Source of the DNA: Romanomermis culicivorax | Lineage: Eukaryota > Nematoda > Enoplea > Mermithida > Mermithidae | Direction of reading: 5' to 3' | Length of the DNA: 64,000 bases | NCBI GenBank assembly: GCA_963922205.1 | Contig: CAWUHX010000004.1 | Coordinates: forward strand, 1,488,001-1,552,000 | Shown: piece by piece, positions 59,146 through 64,000 of the stretch | How the letters are laid out: each line of letters begins with the position of its first letter | Numbering within the stretch: position 1 is the stretch's first letter | Made by a program: the position numbers and the translations under genes | Notes under the pieces: generated by a model | Told to the model about the DNA's origin: nothing | What the model saw: the letters and a program-made list of their open reading frames with translations, nothing else | Database searches by the model: none

Positions 59146-60153
59146 CAGGGTTGGCAAGACCTGGGTTTTTGGGTTTTTCTGGGTGCATTTTCTTGACAAA
59201 ATTTGGGTTTTTGGGTTTTTCTTAATTCTTTAAAATGAGGATTTCATCGTTAATTTGAGGATTTCATCGTTAATTTCCCTGTGGCAAATCCAGAACGAGA
59301 TTGAGGATTTCATCGTTGATTTCCCGGTGGCAAATCCAGAACTAGCTGACCAAAAAAGTGCTGTGTATCAAGAATTGACGCAATACATGATTGAGGCAAA
59401 ATTACAAAAACAAAATAACTCATTTCGCTACCAGATGCTCGTCAGAAAGAAAAAGTCTGTCCTTGAGTATTGGCTCACAGATGGAGCTGACTGGCCGCTG
59501 GTGCAACGAATCGCTCTGAAGGTACATAGATAACATGTTATTTGTTTCAATGTATTACATGTATAAAAAATTAATTGAGGTTTTTTCGCTCGTTGTCTCT
59601 ACCGCATCTTCGGAAAGAAACTTCTCTACCTTTGGCTTCATACATTCCAAGCTGCGAAATCAATTGTCGACGGAAACAGTGCGCAAACTGGTATTCGTTA
59701 AGACAAACTTTGGGCTGCTAGAAAGTTCCCGTGACTGTGAATCTGATGAAGTGAGCGAAGCCGAAGCGTGAAATTTGATTTCCGTAATTTTCAATTTTTT
59801 AAAGTGACATTTCAATTTTTAGTGTTTAGATCATGCAATAAAAAATTCAATAAACAGCCAATCGTTTTAATGAGCCAAATCGATAAAATCGTTGTGCAAT
59901 GTGCAGTCGCGTGACTCGTGTAAATATGTTACAACCAAATGTATAGTCAGTCTTGAACACTGTTCAGCAATTTAATACACTTTATGCGTTAAAAATAACA
60001 TTCTCATATATATTTTAAGTAAAATGATCATTCATTAGTACAAAACTGGAACAAAAACCCTAGAAAAACCCACCAAAAACCCAGAAAAACCCACCAAAAA
60101 AACCCAAAAACCCAAAAATGAAGATTTCAAAAACTGGGTTTTTGCCAACCCTG
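59146..60153 (+). mobile_element. Nested hAT with transposase C-terminus
   Basis: Starts CAGGGTTGGCAAGACC and ends GGTTTTTGCCAACCCTG, with GGGTTTTT/AAAAACCC sub-terminal repeats. Comparison with the reverse of 8,780-8,900 shows that the left target flank was lost, which explains the absent TSD. It carries the 3' part of a transposase gene. Confidence 0.85.
59255..59771 (+). pseudogene. hAT transposase C-terminal dimerisation domain
   Basis: Two pieces join across a GT-AG intron of 58 bp (59,522-59,579): WLTDGADWPLVQRIALK, then VFSLVVSTASSERNFSTFGF and NQLSTETVRKLVFVKTN. This is the hAT C-terminal dimerisation signature (S-A-x-S-E-R-x-F-S). The DDE core and N terminus are missing, and a 42-bp unit (GAGGATTTCATCGTTAATTT...) is repeated at the start. 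Confidence 0.85.
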
Positions 60154-60295
60154 AATAAGACCCATTTGCTGTAGTTATATCTCGCAGACAGGTTTGAAAA
60201 GCAAAAATTTGGAAACATCTGAAATTTTAAAACCCTCTCATCGAAAACGGTATTGTGCCATTTCAACTTTCTGTGCATATGTACGAATATATATG

Positions 60296-60422
60296 CAGGC
60301 CTGTAGGGAGGGGGGTAGGGGGGCACGCCCCCTGAAATGTTTGGAGAAATGCAAATTTTACAGTAATTTGTGTGAAAAAAAATGTGTGCCCCCCCGGAGA
60401 AAAATTTCTGGCTACAGGCTTG
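60296..60422. mobile_element. 127-bp hAT-like MITE, CAGGCCTGTAG termini
   Basis: TIRs CAGGCCTGTAG and CTACAGGCTTG; perfect 8-bp TSD TATATATG. G run near the left end, C run near the right. Confidence 0.9.
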
Positions 60423-60486
60423 TATATATGTGATGCATTGATACAATTCTGTAGTTGATTTCTTTTGAGTTTTGATTACTTATATT

Positions 60487-60936
60487 CATACCTGTAAGAC
60501 CTCCGACCAGTTGGGGGGGGAAATCCGAAATTTTGGGGGGGGGGGTAGGAAAAACCCGAAATTTTTCCCAAAAAAGGCCAAAAAACATACACTCATACCT
60601 GTAGTTGGGTGGGGGGTTGGGGGGGGACCCCCCCCCCCCAACTCGGCCAACCCTATACCCAAAATCATTTCCCCCCCCCAACCCCCCCCAGTTGGGAAAA
60701 AATTAAAAAAATTTGCCAAAAAGTGTATGTTTTTTGGCCTTTTTTGGGAAAAATTTCGATTTTTTCCTACCCCCCCCCCCCCAACTGGTCGGAGGTCTTA
60801 CAGGTATGCATACACTTTTTTGAAAATTTTTTCCAAACTGGGGGGGGCGGGTTGGGGGGGGGGGAAAATGATTTTGGGTACAGGGTTGGCCGAGTTGGGG
60901 GGCCCCCATAAACCCCCCCCCCCAAGTACAGGTATG
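60487..60936. mobile_element. CATACCTGTA-family MITE, outer copy of a self-nested pair
   Basis: Termini CATACCTGTA and TACAGGTATG; flanks CTTATATT and CTTACATT. Its sequence is interrupted by another complete member of the same family. Confidence 0.9.
60594..60808. mobile_element. CATACCTGTA-family MITE, inner copy
   Basis: Perfect 8-bp TSD CATACACT taken from the outer copy; 215 bp, inverted relative to its host. Internal G and C runs reach 10 or more. Confidence 0.95.
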
Positions 60937-61157
60937 CTTACATTGTGTATTGTATATTTCTCTTTATTTGTAATTTTTCTTCTTTTCCCTGAATTTTCCC
61001 GTTACATATCGCATGCTGTGTTCCATTTTTACTTTTCTTATGTTCTTCACTAATGGTTCCTTTCTTATGTGCCCACTATTACTGTATTTCTATTGCTATA
61101 ATAGGGATTTCCTATAGCATAAAGTAATGACACCCGATAAGATTAATACTTCTAGCT

Positions 61158-61380
61158 CATACCTGTAAGACCTCCGACCAGTTGTGGGGGGGTGGTAAAT
61201 CCGAAATTTTGGGGGGGGGGGTAGGAAAAAGTCGAAATTTTTCCCAAAAAAAGCCAAAAAAAAACTTTTTGGCAAATTTTTTTAATTTTTTCCCAACTGG
61301 GGGGGTTGGGGGGAGGGAAATCATTTTGGGTACTGGGTTAGCCAAGTTGGGGGGGGGTCCCCCCCCCAAGTACAGGTATG
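61158..61380. mobile_element. CATACCTGTA-family MITE
   Basis: Termini CATACCTGTA and TACAGGTATG; flanks TTCTAGCT and TTTTAGCT. Confidence 0.9.
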
Positions 61381-61580
61381 TTTTAGCTGCCATTTAAGGC
61401 TCCCTAACTAGTCTTAGATGATACAGGGAGCTTCCAGCAGTTTTTTACATAGTTGTTTTGATGTACCAAACATTCTAAAGAATTAAATCAAAAAAACCAC
61501 TAAAAAACCATAGAAAAACCAAAAAAACCATAAAAAACCAAAAAGTCGAAATTTCAAAAGTTTGGTTTTTGCCAACCCTG

Positions 61581-62075
61581 TATATTTAACAACCATGTAA
61601 AGACTAGAGAAAATAAAGTCGAAAATCATGTTAATTTTCGATCGAGACATTGTGCCATTATCAAAGATATCGATTTTTCTATTTGAATCAATCAAACACA
61701 AAAAGTAACTATTTCAGTTTTAAATCCGAATCTGACTGAATGAAGAGAGAATATTCAGAATTTCTTTCATCTCATCATCAGTCTTGACAGCCTATAAAGT
61801 TTGCTACAACGATACTAATACACTGGTCAAAGAGAAATCGTTCGCGTTCGGGTCAAGTATACGAATAGGAAATATTATATTCATTGATTCGGCGCGTAGC
61901 GCCGAAAAATTTTTGCATTTTCAGCTCTAATTCCTAAAACGTCTAAAAATCAAGGAAATTTAATGTTTGACCAGCCTAAAAATTTGTGCCAATTGGCACA
62001 AACGCTCAAATTTTTTTGTGCCACTCCAATTTTTTTTGTGCCATGTTTTGGCACAAATAAAACTGACTGGTGCAA
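61581..62075. repeat. Inverted partner of the 30.3-30.8 kb repeat
   Basis: Reverse complement of that region, with CGGCGCGTAGCGCCG, TTGTGCCAATTGGCACAAA and GCCATGTTTTGGCACAAA in the same order. Confidence 0.7.
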
Positions 62076-63430
62076 AAGAAAGCCCTGCGTCGCCCTCGCC
62101 AGCCGATCAGATTCCCAACAGTAAACGGCCGTACATATCAAATTTGTACATTGACAGTTCTAACTGTTGTTAAAAAATAGAGTGCCGACAACACTCAAAC
62201 GCTGCGTGATACCTTGTGGATAAACTAACTCTACAGCGAAAAATAAATGGAGGTGTAAAATTTGCACGTTCTCCATTCTCCGCACGATTTGTTCTGAAAC
62301 GATCATGGAAGCGATCCATTGAAAGTAAGCTCAACACGGAAAAACTAGTAAAGCTCATTACTGTAATGAATAAATCAAATTTTCCGTTCGTGGGCGGCGA
62401 CGGAAGAGCTGAAAAATTTCTCTAATAACCGCGTTAAATAGTCAAAGTTTCTGGTGTTGAACACAACTCTATGCATTTCATAAATGGATAAGCAATGGCA
62501 GTTTTTCGATGGATTCTGCCTTCACGTGGAGAAATTCAGCGATTTTCTATGGTATGCATTTTTCCATTCTTTGAAACTTGCGTACCAAATTAAACTTACT
62601 TTTTCGGTCGTCGCAGCAATTTTAAAATAGATGAGTTATATTTAGTCTTCTCCCTGTCAATTAATCCTTAGTTATAACATACCAGAAATTTGCAAATTCT
62701 AGGATCAACTGATTTAAAGTGGACCCTATGGTTTCCTAGCGCTCAAGTTCAGCCCATTTGCATATGAGCAGATTTCAGAATCGTAAGGGCTATTTTAACA
62801 ATGTCGAACCACGTGTTTTTTCATGTACATAATTATAACCCCACACACAGTGAATAAAATCCATATAGTTTGACCAGCAAATCGCAAATTTACATAAATA
62901 TATAACGAAACTACAACGCGAGTAAAATGGCGCATAAAAAGAACTATATAAGCTGAGGAAAATAATCATACCCCTAAGTTGATCAAGACAGGACCTAATA
63001 CCCTCCAATAAACACGGTAGGTACAAGGGACAAAATGCCATGTTGCCTTGCGAGGAGTGTTTTTGGTTATTTTACAAAGCAGTTTAGACAGTTGAAAATT
63101 TCTAAAAAAATGGGAAAATCAAAAACATAATTTCGGTCATTTTTAAATAAGGATTTGAAGATTATGGTCTAAAAAGCTTACAAAAGTTGACGGATTCTAT
63201 CCGAAAGCTTTTTTCAAAATTTTTTAACAATCCGTTTCTTATAAAATGGATGTAAATCGAAAAATGACAGAATTTTTTCTTCAAAAAAGTTGCTAATGTT
63301 TGTTTAGTGTGCTAACAAATTTCCAGCTCTCTGGTGACCTATACTTGATGATAAAATCGTGAGATTATAAAATGATAGTACTTGCTTTTCACTGTTAGGA
63401 AATTTGTTAAATTCATATTACAAATCAAAA
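62076..63430. other. Intergenic, no firmly supported feature
   Basis: A basic open stretch of about 70 codons on the plus strand (62,216-62,425) lacks an ATG start and homology I can recognise. Nothing else stands out. Confidence 0.4.
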
Positions 63431-63439
63431 CTGACACAA

Positions 63440-63511
63440 TTCGACGAGTAACGCCGAATTTTTTTGGCATTTTCCGCTTAGAAAAAAAATTTTTTGCGCT
63501 CTACAGAAAAA
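63440..63511. mobile_element. End of a hAT-like element (AAAAACACTG) beside the kelch gene stop
   Basis: Contains TTCGACGAGTAACGCCGAATTTTT and ends CAGAAAAACACTG, resembling the ends of the CAGTGTTTTT family at 28-30 kb. The other end was not located. Confidence 0.45.
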
Positions 63512-63517
63512 CACTGC

Positions 63518-63950
63518 TCACCAATTCAATTTTTCAATAAAATAATTAGTCAAACCGTATTCTTGATTGTTCAAAATTGCAGATTTTTTCGTCAAATCGC
63601 CGTCCAATAAACTTCGGGGCGCGAAATTGCCGAACGCCGAGCGCCACGCCAAATTTTCCAATCGCGGTATACCGATATTTAGAGTCAACACCGTCTCGCT
63701 GCGTCGTTTTTTCCCAGTCGTTGTCGTACGACAGCCGCCCAAAATGTACAATCGTCCGTCGGACGTGATGTCGGCCGCGTGGGCCCACAAATTAAAGGGC
63801 AAAGTGCTCGCCATTTTCGTCCATTGGAACGTCGGGAGATGAAATTTCCAGAAATCGTCGAAAGATTTGGCTTTTTGGTCGCCTGAAGTTTTAAAAAACG
63901 CCGTTTCATTTTGGGTTTTCATAGGGAAATAAGGCGTATAAAAGTAAAAA
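63518..63950 (-). CDS. Kelch-repeat protein, last exon (KLHDC10/slim-like), partial
   Basis: C-terminal exon of a gene that continues beyond the window. It reads FWKFHLPTFQWTKMASTLPF, then AHAADITSDGRLYILGGC, a kelch blade with its Gly-Gly pair. Next come LENLAWRSAFGNF and a tail ending GLTNYFIEKLNW. The kelch blade plus this helical C-terminal extension suggests the KLHDC10 group, which serves as a cullin-2 substrate receptor, from memory of the family; the orthology is an inference. The stop TGA overlaps a GTGAGC word, so a further exon is not excluded, but a transposon end follows within about 7 bases. The upstream acceptor is near 63,950 and is not certain. Confidence 0.65.
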
Positions 63951-64000
63951 AGGATATCTCAGGCAGGCCAATACTTTTTATGCACAGTGCAAACTTTTTA

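Larger units (their letters stand above)
58533..61580. mobile_element. hAT element, inverted copy with nested insertions
   Basis: Reverse-complement relative of the block A hAT: the right end reads GGTTTTTGCCAACCCTG, and the left part contains AACTGTTTTTTCACATTA and GATCTTCTAGGC in reverse of 10,930-11,240. The left terminus is damaged and no TSD is seen. It contains a second hAT, a small MITE and three CATACCTGTA-family copies. Confidence 0.75.

Noticed and set aside
62216-62425. Small basic protein gene
   Set aside because: No ATG start, a stop just upstream in frame, no recognisable similarity.

Overview
This is AT-rich, repeat-dense eukaryotic DNA, almost certainly from an invertebrate animal. 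Genes are sparse and split by GT-AG introns; most of the window is transposable-element sequence and there is no operon-like organisation. The species cannot be named. A (TTAGGC)n tract (the nematode-type telomere unit) sits inside a MITE at 7.5 kb, but it is interstitial and is weak taxonomic evidence.

Layout. 0-6 kb: a two-exon F-box/LRR-like gene on the minus strand, whose intron holds a decayed LINE. 7.05-28.1 kb (block A) and 42.16-58.5 kb (block B): a direct segmental duplication carrying an LTR, a hAT element and an aldo-keto reductase (AKR) gene on the minus strand. AKR-B is intact; AKR-A has lost the catalytic Lys and another conserved residue. Each block has received its own later insertions, and the other block preserves the empty sites. 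28-31 kb: nested inverted repeats and small MITEs. 31.2-42.8 kb: a decayed, 5'-truncated Ty3/Gypsy-type element whose pol is followed by a long 3' region encoding a decayed 3'-5' exonuclease-like domain, a coiled coil and a Gly/Arg-rich tail, then an LTR. That reading frame is interrupted by a hAT MITE and by a TRIM whose 187-bp LTRs contain tRNA-like sequences. 43.1-46.0 kb: an intact three-exon gene for a type II membrane protein, lying between hAT ends in block B. 47.2-51.2 kb: a Gypsy deletion derivative (gag plus an RT stub) with its target duplication. 58.5-61.6 kb: an inverted hAT copy stuffed with nested hAT and MITE insertions. 63.5-64 kb: the 3' exon of a kelch (KLHDC10-like) gene, minus strand, running off the window.

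The dominant activity is hAT-like transposition. At least nine terminal-sequence types are visible, most with 8-bp target-site duplications (TSDs) readable directly. Two related MITE families with CATACCTGTA or CATACATGTA termini and long G/C runs account for more than a dozen insertions, several in AKR introns; one TSD forms the 5' splice site of AKR exon 2. The strongest candidates for something undescribed are the tRNA-like TRIM, the exonuclease-bearing retroelement region, the MITE carrying a tRNA-like sequence plus a telomere repeat, and the G/C-run MITE families.
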